This document shows, one piece after another, positions 42,014 to 50,274 of a stretch of 64,000 bases of DNA. Positions within the stretch are counted from its first letter, which is position 1. The number at the start of each line of letters is the position of its first letter. The DNA comes from Bacillota bacterium. Lineage in GTDB: Bacteria; Bacillota; Clostridia; Lachnospirales; Lachnospiraceae. The stretch is from positions 1 to 64,000 of the forward strand of contig JAEWCQ010000012.1 of the NCBI GenBank assembly GCA_023390555.1, read 5' to 3'. Made by a program: the position numbers and the translations under genes. Under the pieces are notes generated by a model. The model worked only from the letters and a program-made list of their open reading frames with translations. It ran no database searches and was not told where the DNA came from.

Positions 42014-42754
42014 TTAATATCCATAAATGTCATATATTTCATCCATATACACACCCGGTTCCTTGTAGATAATCAGAGGTTTTTCCACAGTCATGCGCGG
42101 TTTCCCTCCTCTTATCCCCTCAATCAACACCATATTCGGCTCTTTGTCCACAAACGGATAGACCAGCTGCATCCGTTTTGGTTCGATTCGAAATCCGGTC
42201 ATACAGCAGAAGATTTCAGACAGACGAAACGGCCGGTGCACCATAAAAAAATGTCCGCCTGGCCTCAGTATTTTTGCTGCCTCCCGCACTACATCCTCCA
42301 GTGTACACAGAACCTCATGTCTTGCGATCGCTTTGGCTTCATCCGGATTTTGCAGTCCATGCCGGCCGATCATGTAGGGGGGATTCGTTGTCACAACATC
42401 AAAAGAAGATGCCCCAAAGATTTTTGAAGCATCTTTTATATCTCCATCTACAATTGTAATCTTTTCATCCAGATGGTTCAAAGCCACGCTGCGTCTTGCC
42501 ATATCTGCACTTTCCGGCTGTATCTCAAGGCCGGTAAAATGCATTCCCTGTGTTTTTGCCTCGAGCAGGATCGGTATGATTCCGGTTCCCGTACCAAGAT
42601 CCAGCACTTTATCCCCGTTTCTTACCTGTGTAAAACCGGATAACAGCACAGCATCCATACCGAAGCAGAAACGGTTCGGATCCTGAATGATCTGATATCC
42701 GTTACGGTTCAGTTCATCCAGACGTTCCCCGGGCTTTTGATTATTTTGCATCAT
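42014..42754 (-). CDS. tRNA1(Val) A37 N6-methyltransferase-like protein (YabB-like)
   Basis: A 246-residue SAM-dependent methyltransferase. Start region is ambiguous: TTG 42757 or ATG 42754/42751 are all in frame, with GGGGAGG 11-17 bases before. ATG 42754 is chosen. Motif I VLDLGTGTGIIPILL and the N6-adenine catalytic motif TTNPPYMIGRHG are clear. Family members methylate A37 of tRNA-Val, and in Firmicutes YabB occupies this position between yaaT and rsmI. It overlaps yaaT by 14 bases. Confidence 0.9.
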   Translation of the reverse strand: MMQNNQKPGERLDELNRNGYQIIQDPNRFCFGMDAVLLSGFTQVRNGDKVLDLGTGTGIIPILLEAKTQGMHFTGLEIQPESADMARRSVALNHLDEKITIVDGDIKDASKIFGASSFDVVTTNPPYMIGRHGLQNPDEAKAIARHEVLCTLEDVVREAAKILRPGGHFFMVHRPFRLSEIFCCMTGFRIEPKRMQLVYPFVDKEPNMVLIEGIRGGKPRMTVEKPLIIYKEPGVYMDEIYDIYGY

Positions 42755-43652
42755 CAAGTTTCGATTTGCCTCCCCTGTCTTCCAGTGCCTCTAACTCTTT
42801 TAATTCCTCTTTAGACAATTTCAGGTTCTCTTTTCTTCGTCTCGGTTTAAACTTCAGCTGTTCCACTTTATATTCCCGAAGTTCTTTTTCATCATTGATC
42901 TCAATCAATACCTTGACCATCTGACGCAGAACATTGACACTCTGCACTTCCCCTCTGATTCCTTCGGTTGTCGTAACGGAATCTCCTACCGACGGAAGAC
43001 GGCTGTTTAAATATTCATAGGTCTCTTCTTCATTTTTCAGACAGCACATCAAACGACCGCAGACACCCGATATCTTGGTCGGATTCAGTGACAGGTTCTG
43101 TTCCTTTGCCATCTTGATCGATACCGGAGCAAATTCTGCCAGATAAGATTTACAGCAGAGCTCACGGCCACAGATTCCGATGCCGCCGAGAATTTTTGTT
43201 TCATCACGGACACCGATCTGACGAAGCTCGATTCTGGTACGAAATACGGCAGCAAGATCTTTGACCAGCTCACGGAAATCAATTCTTCCGTCTGCCGTAA
43301 AATAAAATAACAGCTTATTATTGTCAAAGGTATATTCAGCCTCTACCAGCTTCATCTCCAGCTTATGCTTTTCAATCTTCTCCAGACAGATGCGGTAGGC
43401 CTCCTTCTCCTTCTCTTTGTTCTTTTTTTCCGTCTTATCGTCCTCCGGTGTAGCCACGCGGATAACCGGTTTAAGCGGCTGGACAATATTTTCCTCACCG
43501 ACTTCTTTCGGTGCGATCAGAACCGTGCCGTATTCCACACCTCTTGCCGTCTCTACGATGACATGCGTACCAAGCTCCATGTCCTGATCTCCCGGTGCAA
43601 AATAATAGATTTTACCGGCATTGCGGAATCTGACTCCCACTACTTTTATCAT
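42741..43652 (-). CDS. yaaT: PSP1-domain protein YaaT (RicT-like)
   Basis: A 303-residue protein with MIKVVGVRFRNAGKIYYFAP at the start, a PSP1 domain (about 60-145), and cysteine-rich GICGRELCCKSYL and GVCGRLMCCLKNEEETYEYL segments (about 165-215) that ligate iron-sulfur clusters in the RicAFT complex. In Bacillus it acts in sporulation phosphorelay and RNase Y-dependent mRNA processing. A C-terminal Lys/Glu-rich tail follows. It is one base from holB. Confidence 0.94.
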   Translation of the reverse strand: MIKVVGVRFRNAGKIYYFAPGDQDMELGTHVIVETARGVEYGTVLIAPKEVGEENIVQPLKPVIRVATPEDDKTEKKNKEKEKEAYRICLEKIEKHKLEMKLVEAEYTFDNNKLLFYFTADGRIDFRELVKDLAAVFRTRIELRQIGVRDETKILGGIGICGRELCCKSYLAEFAPVSIKMAKEQNLSLNPTKISGVCGRLMCCLKNEEETYEYLNSRLPSVGDSVTTTEGIRGEVQSVNVLRQMVKVLIEINDEKELREYKVEQLKFKPRRRKENLKLSKEELKELEALEDRGGKSKLDDAK

Positions 43653-43653
43653 G

Positions 43654-44643
43654 CTAATTCTCCTTTATTGTCAGCAGTAACAATTCCATTACAAGATCAA
43701 AATTTACATTGGCATTCAAACGCAGCTTGGCTTTTTCCAATGCATCCAGAATCATCTCTATTCCATTGTAAGAACTCTTACTTGCCTGTTTTTTTATATC
43801 ATAGATCTCATCTTTGAAAATGAGATCATTTACATCCAGTGTCGCTTTATATAATAGTATATCCCGATACCATATCATCATAATATCAAAATAATCATTA
43901 ATCTGTAACTTAAATTGGCTGATCTGTTTGACTGCTTCCGTCAATTCATAAAGTTCAATCTCCTTCATCCGCTTCATCAATTGTACTGCTGCCGATTTTA
44001 GTTCATTAAAATCTTCCGAAGAAGCCAGCGCGATTGCCTTTCCGACGTTCCCCTGTGCAAATGCCACACAGACATCTGCCTGATAATCCGGTACCCCACG
44101 CTGCTCCATCAGGTATTTGCGGATCACAGGATCCGGCACCACTTTCAGATTCAGTGTGACACATCTGGAACGGATCGTCGGTAAAAATGCATCCGCATTA
44201 TTTGTAAGCAGTAAAATAACCGCATAAGCAGGCGGCTCCTCGATTGTCTTAAGAAGTGCATTCTGTGCCTGTACATTCATCTTTTCCGCTTCATCCACAA
44301 TATAGATCTTATATGGACTGCTGTATGGCTTCACCGCAATGTCACGGTTAAGCTGACTCCGGATGTCATCGACCGACAGTGTATTCGGCTTCTCATGCTG
44401 TACATAAATAATATCCGGCTGATTGTGACTGACGGCCTGTTTACAGGAATGACATTCCAAGCACGGATACTTCTGTTTCTTTTCACACTGTAAAGTCATG
44501 GCAAATGCCTCCGCCAGCATCTTCTTACCAGATTTATCCGGTCCGTTTAAGATATATGCATGGGATACTTTATCCATGGTAATAGCATTCTGAAGGTGTT
44601 CAATGATCTGCTCATGTCCAATAATATCCTGAAATCCTGCCAT
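43654..44643 (-). CDS. holB: DNA polymerase III delta' subunit
   Basis: A 329-residue clamp-loader subunit. ATG 44641-44643 is chosen (AAGGAGTGATAAAT), and a GTG three codons earlier is too close to the site. AAA+ features: GPDKSGKKMLAEAF (a weak P-loop, as usual for delta'), the zinc-module cysteines CLECHSCKQAV, IYIVDEAEKMNVQAQNALLK and RSRCVTLNLK. It loads the sliding clamp together with delta, gamma/tau. Lies in the conserved yaa cluster. Confidence 0.94.
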   Translation of the reverse strand: MAGFQDIIGHEQIIEHLQNAITMDKVSHAYILNGPDKSGKKMLAEAFAMTLQCEKKQKYPCLECHSCKQAVSHNQPDIIYVQHEKPNTLSVDDIRSQLNRDIAVKPYSSPYKIYIVDEAEKMNVQAQNALLKTIEEPPAYAVILLLTNNADAFLPTIRSRCVTLNLKVVPDPVIRKYLMEQRGVPDYQADVCVAFAQGNVGKAIALASSEDFNELKSAAVQLMKRMKEIELYELTEAVKQISQFKLQINDYFDIMMIWYRDILLYKATLDVNDLIFKDEIYDIKKQASKSSYNGIEMILDALEKAKLRLNANVNFDLVMELLLLTIKEN

Positions 44644-44669
44644 ATTTATCACTCCTTTTTGACAGTCTG

Positions 44670-45110
44670 CTATGTAAACAGGTCTAACAGCAGTCCTCTT
44701 ATTTCTCCGATTCTGCTTAAGATACTGATGTGGTCTGCTTCCTCCTTCACCAGTTCCTTTGCAAGTTCATCCAGATTCTCATCCACCAGCCTTACGATTC
44801 CATAAACACGGTGACGTCCTCTTCTGTCCAGAAAATTTTCCCTGGAAAATTTATGAGAACGATTTACGACTTCATTCATAAAATCTTTTACCAGCCCACG
44901 GTACTTTTTCATGTCACGAATATCCATATGCTGGGCAATCAGATTCCCCTGCTTTGTAATATTCTCCAAAAGCCCGTTCAGCCTTTCCTGAAGTTCCGCT
45001 TCTTCAATTGCACTCGTTAAGGTAAATTTAAAGCTGCCATCTCCGGTATCCACCTGATTTGCTGGTGCTGACGGATTCACCGGTGCAGTCTGGTTGACTT
45101 TGATATCCAT
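44670..45110 (-). CDS. yaaR: YaaR-family (DUF327) protein
   Basis: A 146-residue, mainly helical protein. FMNEVVNRSHKFSRENFLDRR and HRVYGIVRLVDENLDELAKE match the DUF327/YaaR family, whose function is unknown. GGGTGGGATT precedes the ATG. The gene always travels with holB and yaaT in this class of bacteria. Confidence 0.88.
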   Translation of the reverse strand: MDIKVNQTAPVNPSAPANQVDTGDGSFKFTLTSAIEEAELQERLNGLLENITKQGNLIAQHMDIRDMKKYRGLVKDFMNEVVNRSHKFSRENFLDRRGRHRVYGIVRLVDENLDELAKELVKEEADHISILSRIGEIRGLLLDLFT

Positions 45111-45119
45111 AATCCCACC

Positions 45120-45716
45120 CTAATCTCTTTCACTGCTGTTTTTGATATACGCTGCAATATCAGATACTGTCTTTTTGAGTTCCTCATTCTGAAAGCGAAG
45201 TTCTATACCGGCTTCCTCTATCTTCAATTCGGAAAAATCTTCCGCATCTGCGATAAATCTACGGCACATCTCGGTATATTTGGGTTCATCCTGCATACGT
45301 TCCCGATCCAGTGCCCGCTGCAGGCGAATTCCCTCGTCCACTTCGATATAGACCGGCAGAACAAGTTCTTTTCCGTAATATGCCCTTATCTTCCGATAAG
45401 ATTCCAGCGTTCCGATGATTAAGTAACTTCCAGCCGACAAATTCACCTGCTCATCATCTACCGTAAAATATTTCCATTCACCATATATTGTGTGATATAT
45501 CCGGAGTTCTATTACGCGGTTTTCTTCCAATAGCCCCTGCAGCTGCTCTTCCGAAGAAAAATGATACTCCACTCCGTCTGTTTCTCCAAATCGGATTGGC
45601 CGTGTTGTATAAGGAATAATGGTCTGCAATGGAATATCCTTCTGCTCCAAAAGCATCTTATAGATCGTATCCTTGCCGGAAGAACTTTTTCCCATCAGAC
45701 AAAAAATTTTTCCCAT
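45120..45716 (-). CDS. guanylate kinase-like nucleotide kinase
   Basis: A 198-residue P-loop kinase starting MGKIFCLMGKSSSGKDTIYK at ATG 45714-45716 (AAGAAGGAGCGGAC). The guanylate-kinase fold is supported by YTTRPIRFGETDGVEYHF (GMP-binding region) and YLIIGTLESYRKI. The P-loop GKSSSGKDT has Asp where GMP kinases usually have Ser/Thr. In Bacillus the equivalent place holds tmk (thymidylate kinase). Whether this one acts on GMP or another nucleotide is not certain. Confidence 0.85.
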   Translation of the reverse strand: MGKIFCLMGKSSSGKDTIYKMLLEQKDIPLQTIIPYTTRPIRFGETDGVEYHFSSEEQLQGLLEENRVIELRIYHTIYGEWKYFTVDDEQVNLSAGSYLIIGTLESYRKIRAYYGKELVLPVYIEVDEGIRLQRALDRERMQDEPKYTEMCRRFIADAEDFSELKIEEAGIELRFQNEELKKTVSDIAAYIKNSSERD

Positions 45717-45771
45717 GTCCGCTCCTTCTTCTGATCCTGTATTTCCTATCTCTAGTATAATGTATTCCGAG

Positions 45772-47220
45772 TCAATTGACAATGTTTATCCGAAGGTTTG
45801 GGACTCCTTTGATATCCAGTCCAAGCTCCACACATTCCCGTATATTTTCTATAAGTTTCCCTGTGATCCGCTCACCCGGAACCAATACCGGAATTCCAGG
45901 TGGATACAGATAAATATAATCTCCTGCAATCTTCCCGGCGGCCTGGTCCAGCATGCAGTCTGTCGTCTTACAATCTGCTGCCTCGCTGATTTCCATCGCC
46001 TTTTCATTCGGCGCATACATACGTGCAATAAAGCCGGAAATTTCTTTTTTCGTTTCAGAACCCTGCAATCCGGTCTTTTCACAGGTCTGATCCAATTCAT
46101 GCAATGCCTGCCAAAGCCTGTCAAATCCCTCCTGGGTATCCAAAATACTTGTCATTGCCAGTACATAATCGCCGGAACACATTTCCATCTGCAGATGATA
46201 CTGTTCCAGCAGAATCTCATACAGCTGCTTTCCGCTCAATCCGGATTCCCTGGCGCTTATCACGATCTTAGAGGAATCTGTCCGATAGCATTCCTGCTGC
46301 GGCAGTTCGTCAAACCGTAAAACTTTTACAGCATTCAGCTTTTCTGAAGCCCGATAAAATGCTTTCAGCTTATTGGCATATTCTTCAAACAGTATTTTAC
46401 TCTGTTCTGTAAGTATGCGCACGCAGCGATCCATCCCTGCCATCAGAACATACGAGGGAGAACTGGTCTCATAAATATCCAGAAACTGCTCTATTTTTGC
46501 ACCGCTGATACGCTCAGAATTCAAATGAAGCAGCGCCGTCTGTGTAAAGCTGGGCAGTGTCTTATGCATACTCTGAATCACAACATCCGCCCCCAGACGA
46601 ACAGCCGTCTCCGGAAAATAGGAATGAAAACCAAGATGTGCTCCATGTGCTTCATCCACGATCAGCGGAATCCCAAACCGATGTACAATCTCTGCAATTG
46701 CCGCAATATCAGATACAATTCCGTCATAGGTAGGTGAAGTCAGAATGACTGCCTGAATGTCCGGGTCCTCACACAATGCTGCATACACGGATTCCGGGGT
46801 AATCACACCCTGTATTCCATATGCCGTGATCACCGGATAGAGATAACTGACGCTCAGTTCCCGTAAATACGCTGCATGATAGACTGCTTTATGGCAATTG
46901 CGCGCCATCAGAAGATTCCCGCCCTTTTTCACCGCTGCACTGACAGCCGAAAGAATGCCACAGGTGCTTCCATTTACCAGATAATAACTCTTACCGGCTC
47001 CATACAGATCTGCGGCCCGCTCCTGTGCTCTCCCCAGAATTTCTCTTGCATCATGCAGATTATCAAATCCCTCTATCTCCGTAATATCAATCGAATAGAG
47101 ATCCGCCTCCATCTTCATATTTCGTTTGTGCCCCGGCATATGAAACGGATAATAGTCACTTGTACCATAGGTCATCAGCTTTTCATCCAGAAACTCTGTC
47201 CCCGCTGTTCTCTTTTCCAT
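45772..47220 (-). CDS. Orn/Lys/Arg decarboxylase-family enzyme (YaaO-like)
   Basis: A 482-residue PLP enzyme. FHMPGHKRN, VNGSTCGILSAVSAA and the PLP lysine in VIQSMHKTLPSFTQTALLHL are plain, along with DEAHGAHLGFH. It is the short form without the N-terminal receiver-like wing domain, like Bacillus SpeA/YaaO. Reaction is decarboxylation of arginine, lysine or ornithine. Arginine would give agmatine and feed the aguAB pathway at 25677-27641. AAGGATTATTT precedes the ATG. It begins the yaaO-rsmI block. Confidence 0.9.
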   Translation of the reverse strand: MEKRTAGTEFLDEKLMTYGTSDYYPFHMPGHKRNMKMEADLYSIDITEIEGFDNLHDAREILGRAQERAADLYGAGKSYYLVNGSTCGILSAVSAAVKKGGNLLMARNCHKAVYHAAYLRELSVSYLYPVITAYGIQGVITPESVYAALCEDPDIQAVILTSPTYDGIVSDIAAIAEIVHRFGIPLIVDEAHGAHLGFHSYFPETAVRLGADVVIQSMHKTLPSFTQTALLHLNSERISGAKIEQFLDIYETSSPSYVLMAGMDRCVRILTEQSKILFEEYANKLKAFYRASEKLNAVKVLRFDELPQQECYRTDSSKIVISARESGLSGKQLYEILLEQYHLQMEMCSGDYVLAMTSILDTQEGFDRLWQALHELDQTCEKTGLQGSETKKEISGFIARMYAPNEKAMEISEAADCKTTDCMLDQAAGKIAGDYIYLYPPGIPVLVPGERITGKLIENIRECVELGLDIKGVPNLRINIVN

Positions 47221-47229
47221 AAATAATCC

Positions 47230-47514
47230 TTATTTTCGATTTGGGTTCTTTGGGAACCAGCCTTTTTCAACACGCTCTTCCTGTTCAAACAGCTCCCGGA
47301 TCGCCCACAGGCATGAAAACCCGACAATTCCAAGAACGGTACTTCCATATATATTCTGAACAAAAAATGAGCAAATTAAAAAAAGAATGCCCACAATCAG
47401 GAAAACAATCCATATTTTCTTCCCAAAATAATATTCACCTTTTATAACGATCGGATGAAATAATCCGATAATCAGAAATGCAATCGCTCCTAAAATCAAT
47501 CCGTATAAATTCAT
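47230..47514 (-). CDS. DUF4491 family small membrane protein
   Basis: A 94-residue protein starting MNLYGLILGAIAFLIIGLFH at ATG 47512-47514 (AGAAGGAGTGTAAGA). Three hydrophobic segments and a charged tail EQEERVEKGWFPKNPNRK are typical of DUF4491, a Clostridia/Bacteroides family of unknown role. It lies nine bases before the decarboxylase gene and may be cotranscribed with it. Confidence 0.82.
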   Translation of the reverse strand: MNLYGLILGAIAFLIIGLFHPIVIKGEYYFGKKIWIVFLIVGILFLICSFFVQNIYGSTVLGIVGFSCLWAIRELFEQEERVEKGWFPKNPNRK

Positions 47515-47530
47515 TCTTACACTCCTTCTC

Positions 47531-47662
47531 TTATGCTTTTTCCCAGAATTCTTCTGCAAACATGTCCCAATTTCCGTTTTTCTGGTACGCTTTTCTGCCA
47601 TATGGATTATGATAATACAAAGAAACACCATCTGCCGGAACAAATTCGAAGATAAACTCCTC
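47531..47662 (-). pseudogene. protein-like frame without a start codon
   Basis: The minus strand from 47662 reads 43 codons of well-formed protein (EEFIFEFVPADGVSLYYHN and onward, ending NWDMFAEEFWEKA) to a TAA at 47531-47533. AAGAGGAG covers its first codons, and no ATG, GTG or TTG lies in frame before the next upstream stop. It looks like the 3' end of a small gene that has lost its start, or one using a rare ATC codon. It lies between a promoter at 47677-47705 and the DUF4491 gene. Confidence 0.35.
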
Positions 47663-47676
47663 TTTTCGTTTTGATT

Positions 47677-47705
47677 ATTGTATTACACAACGCTTTAAAA
47701 TGCAA
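47677..47705 (-). promoter_or_regulatory. promoter of the DUF4491-yaaO cluster
   Basis: Minus-strand TTGCAT (47700-47705), 17-base spacer, TACAAT (47677-47682). It would serve the DUF4491 gene and probably the whole block down to rsmI. Confidence 0.6.
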
Positions 47706-47738
47706 TGGATCTCTTAGAATGAGCTATACAGGAAAACC

Positions 47739-47768
47739 TTGCAACACAGACTCGAAATATGCTATATT
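47739..47768 (+). promoter_or_regulatory. promoter of mobA-like gene
   Basis: TTGCAA (47739-47744), 18-base spacer, TATATT (47763-47768), about 50 bases before the ATG. Confidence 0.55.
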
Positions 47769-47818
47769 AGGAGCACTTATCATAGATCCTAAATGAAATT
47801 CATTGGGTGGAGGTTTTT

Positions 47819-48559
47819 ATGAACTATGCAATGATTCTATTATGCGGTGGAAAAAGTACGAGATTAGGGACAGATAAGGCTTTGCTGCCGTTTGGCGGAT
47901 CCTGCCTGATTGAATATCTGGTAAAAAAGTATCAGCCGTTATTTTCAAAAATCTATCTCTCCGTTCAGCAGAAAGGGGATTACTCCCATCTGAATCTCCC
48001 GGTTACCGAGATACAGGATATGTATCTGAATGCAGGACCGTTTGGGGGGATTTTCAGCTCACTTTCGATGATTCGTGAAGAAAAGGCTTTTGTCCTCTCT
48101 GTGGACACTCCTTTTGTCAGACCTGAACTGGCCGTTGAAATGTTACAGAGGTCGGACGACTCCGATCTTTGCGTATTAAAGCTTCATCATGGCTTTTATG
48201 AAGGATTCTGCGGCGTCTACTCCAAAGAATGTATTCTTTCAATCGGAAAGAGTCTCTTGCTGAAACAGCTTACCATTTCCACTCTGACAGAAAAATGCAG
48301 AACTGCATACATATTGGAGGATGAGTTAGAGAAGATCTGCGGACTTCCTTTTCGGAAACAGTTTTTTTCCATATCAACGAGAGCCGATTACTATGAATCT
48401 CTCCGTAGGCTGCATGTATTGGAACCCAAAGCTTTTCTGGAGGAAATTATGCTGGAGATAACAGAAAAAAAAGAACCTACAGCTTCGGAACCTGCACCCA
48501 CTGGTGATCAGACCACTGTCTTACATAAAATCCCGATGCTGAAAAATCTGTTTGAATAA
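47819..48559 (+). CDS. mobA: MobA-like molybdenum cofactor guanylyltransferase
   Basis: A 246-residue nucleotidyltransferase. ATG 47819 follows GGTGGAGG at proper spacing. The N-terminal ILLCGGKSTRLGTDKALLPF (P-loop-like GGxSxRxGxDK), AGPFGGIFSSL and SVDTPFVRPELA are the MobA motifs. It links GMP to molybdopterin. The C-terminal 50 residues are an extra Glu/Pro tail. No other molybdenum-cofactor gene is adjacent, so it may act on another substrate. Confidence 0.85.
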   Translation: MNYAMILLCGGKSTRLGTDKALLPFGGSCLIEYLVKKYQPLFSKIYLSVQQKGDYSHLNLPVTEIQDMYLNAGPFGGIFSSLSMIREEKAFVLSVDTPFVRPELAVEMLQRSDDSDLCVLKLHHGFYEGFCGVYSKECILSIGKSLLLKQLTISTLTEKCRTAYILEDELEKICGLPFRKQFFSISTRADYYESLRRLHVLEPKAFLEEIMLEITEKKEPTASEPAPTGDQTTVLHKIPMLKNLFE

Positions 48560-48573
48560 TCCTGTTTGGACTG

Positions 48574-49473
48574 TCAATCCAGATACCGCTTCAATTCCGG
48601 CATCCAGTCGCCGATAAATATCATATCTTCCACTGACATTTTCCATATGGGAGAAAGAAGTGAATGGACTTTATCCAGTACTTCCTCCCACGATGGAGCC
48701 TTTCTGTTCTCGCTCTTTAAAAACAGATTCCACTTTTTTCTCATATAAGCATAGCCCCGATAAGATTCCAGCATCTTTATGCGTCTTTCCTCGTAGCTGA
48801 TCTTTTTCTCATGACATCTTACAGCCAGCTGCTGCTGTATTTTTCGTCCATCCAGAGTCTCCCGGGCTGCAATCGTATATACGTGCTGATACCTTTCCAT
48901 ATCATTGATCAGTTCCAGCATTTCCAGTATATCAGCAAGTCCATCCGCCACAATATATTCCATGGGATACTGCAGAAGTGTGATTTCGTTCGATTCCTTC
49001 ATCAGCAATGGAACTGGCGCCTGATATGGTTCCAGTTTTTCATTTTGCAGATTTTCCAGAAGAATTGTGACCGGAATCTGCATCGAACCGATTTCTGCTG
49101 TCAAACCAATCCTGTAGTTCCCCTGTTCCTGCTGTATCAGATATTTCCAGACCACAGAATCTGAACCATCGACTGCAAAAATCTGCTCCAGCATATTATC
49201 CACCAGTTCACGACTGATCTTCTGTCCCGGCACAATCCCGGCTTCTGCTTTGACCTTCGGATTGCATCTATAGTAAAATTCAAGATGAAGCAGCGGTTTT
49301 CTGCGATAATGTTCCGGATCAAGGCTACCCGCATTTTTCAGCCAAAGGAATTCTTTATATTCTGATTTTTCGAGATCTGACAGAAACGTCTCTATGACAA
49401 ATGCGGAGGCCAGATTGGCAAACGGTATTTGAAGTTCCTGACTCTTAATCTTTACGAAAGCTTCCGCTGCCAT
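48574..49473 (-). CDS. divergent AbiEii-type nucleotidyltransferase toxin
   Basis: A 299-residue protein from ATG 49473 (GTG 49494, overlapping the antitoxin gene by ten bases, is a second option). The layout fits AbiEii toxins: an N-terminal transferase-like part and a helical C-terminal part with a PMEYIVADGLADIL segment that matches the family's Lys-rich A-e-K region. The active-site KGG and DxD-type motifs are not recognisable: LWLKNAGSLDPEHYRRK and LLHLEFYY stand where they should be. It may be a degenerate or specialised relative. Identification rests mainly on pairing with the AbiEi-like gene. Confidence 0.6.
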   Translation of the reverse strand: MAAEAFVKIKSQELQIPFANLASAFVIETFLSDLEKSEYKEFLWLKNAGSLDPEHYRRKPLLHLEFYYRCNPKVKAEAGIVPGQKISRELVDNMLEQIFAVDGSDSVVWKYLIQQEQGNYRIGLTAEIGSMQIPVTILLENLQNEKLEPYQAPVPLLMKESNEITLLQYPMEYIVADGLADILEMLELINDMERYQHVYTIAARETLDGRKIQQQLAVRCHEKKISYEERRIKMLESYRGYAYMRKKWNLFLKSENRKAPSWEEVLDKVHSLLSPIWKMSVEDMIFIGDWMPELKRYLD

Positions 49474-49484
49474 GTTTCCCGCCA

Positions 49485-50099
49485 CTACAACCACACCCCT
49501 ATTCTGCTCTGTACTTTTGCAACTACCTTTCGCTCTCTTGCGTACTCCATGAGTCTGCCGATATCTTTTTCCTGATCTGTAATATAACGGGAAAGTACTT
49601 TTTTTAAAGTATCACGTTCCAGACGTTCCTCGTATTTTAAGCAATCACAGATTAACCGTTCTTTTTCATAAATTTTCATTGTCCCATCTGCAAATGGAAT
49701 TGTCGTCACTCCGCGTTCCAATACTTCAGGTTCCGAATAATAAGGACGAAGCACCGGATAGTCTACTTTAAATCTGGATTTTGACGTATTCTTACTGATT
49801 GCAATACTCCATGTAAAAGGACGCTCTTCCATGTATCCGTAATAATATAGGGCCGTATCCATCGTGAGAATTCCATCCGGAAACATCCCATAAATCATAT
49901 CTTCTTCCGATTTTTCCCTGTAATCCATAGCATAATAACCGCTTTTTACATGGTCTAATACTCCGTCCGCCACAAGTCCTTGCACACTCCGGTAAGTTAA
50001 TCCAAGCGGATATAACTGAGAAGCTTTTACGATTCCGCCGTTTTCCTCCATCAGTCTTTGAATTTCAGGTAACAGTTTTTCCTTTTTTGCACGATGCAT
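49485..50099 (-). CDS. AbiEi-like antitoxin / transcriptional regulator
   Basis: A 204-residue protein starting MHRAKKEKLLPEIQRLMEEN at ATG 50097-50099 (GGGGAGGGAGTAT upstream), preferred to earlier in-frame starts. An N-terminal winged helix (VKASQLYPLGLTYRSVQGLV, LDHVKSGYYAMD) and a C-terminal region with DGILTMDTALYYYGYME and YEKERLICDCLKYEERLE are characteristic of type IV AbiEi antitoxins. These repress their own operon by binding inverted repeats at the promoter, and such a repeat is present at 50162-50177. The toxin-like gene overlaps its end. Confidence 0.83.
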   Translation of the reverse strand: MHRAKKEKLLPEIQRLMEENGGIVKASQLYPLGLTYRSVQGLVADGVLDHVKSGYYAMDYREKSEEDMIYGMFPDGILTMDTALYYYGYMEERPFTWSIAISKNTSKSRFKVDYPVLRPYYSEPEVLERGVTTIPFADGTMKIYEKERLICDCLKYEERLERDTLKKVLSRYITDQEKDIGRLMEYARERKVVAKVQSRIGVWL

Positions 50100-50139
50100 A
50101 TACTCCCTCCCCATATTAGAAAGCATAAATTTTTCTTTC

Positions 50140-50177
50140 AGTATAAGTCTATTTTTACCACCTGTCAATTTTGACAG
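50140..50177 (-). promoter_or_regulatory. promoter with overlapping operator for the AbiE pair
   Basis: Minus-strand TTGACA (50163-50168), 17-base spacer and TATACT (50140-50145). A perfect dyad CTGTCAA-TT-TTGACAG (50162-50177) covers the -35 box, well placed for autorepression by the AbiEi-like protein. Confidence 0.75.
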
Positions 50178-50192
50178 CGTTCGATTTGAAGA

Positions 50193-50221
50193 TTGTTTTC
50201 TTTACTCTGCTGTCGTATAAT
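50193..50221 (+). promoter_or_regulatory. promoter of the 173-aa gene
   Basis: TTGTTT (50193-50198), 17-base spacer, TATAAT (50216-50221). The ATG follows about 55 bases downstream with a good AAAGGAGTA. The dyad at 50162-50177 lies upstream and might affect this promoter too. Confidence 0.6.
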
Positions 50222-50274
50222 CAAATTAGTACAGATTATTTTGTCTTATTTGTCTTTTATAAAGGAGTATTCTT

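Noticed and set aside
48574..50177. Mobile or defence island
   Set aside because: Apart from the AbiE-like pair there is no integrase, transposase, attachment site or other defence gene, so I do not call an island.
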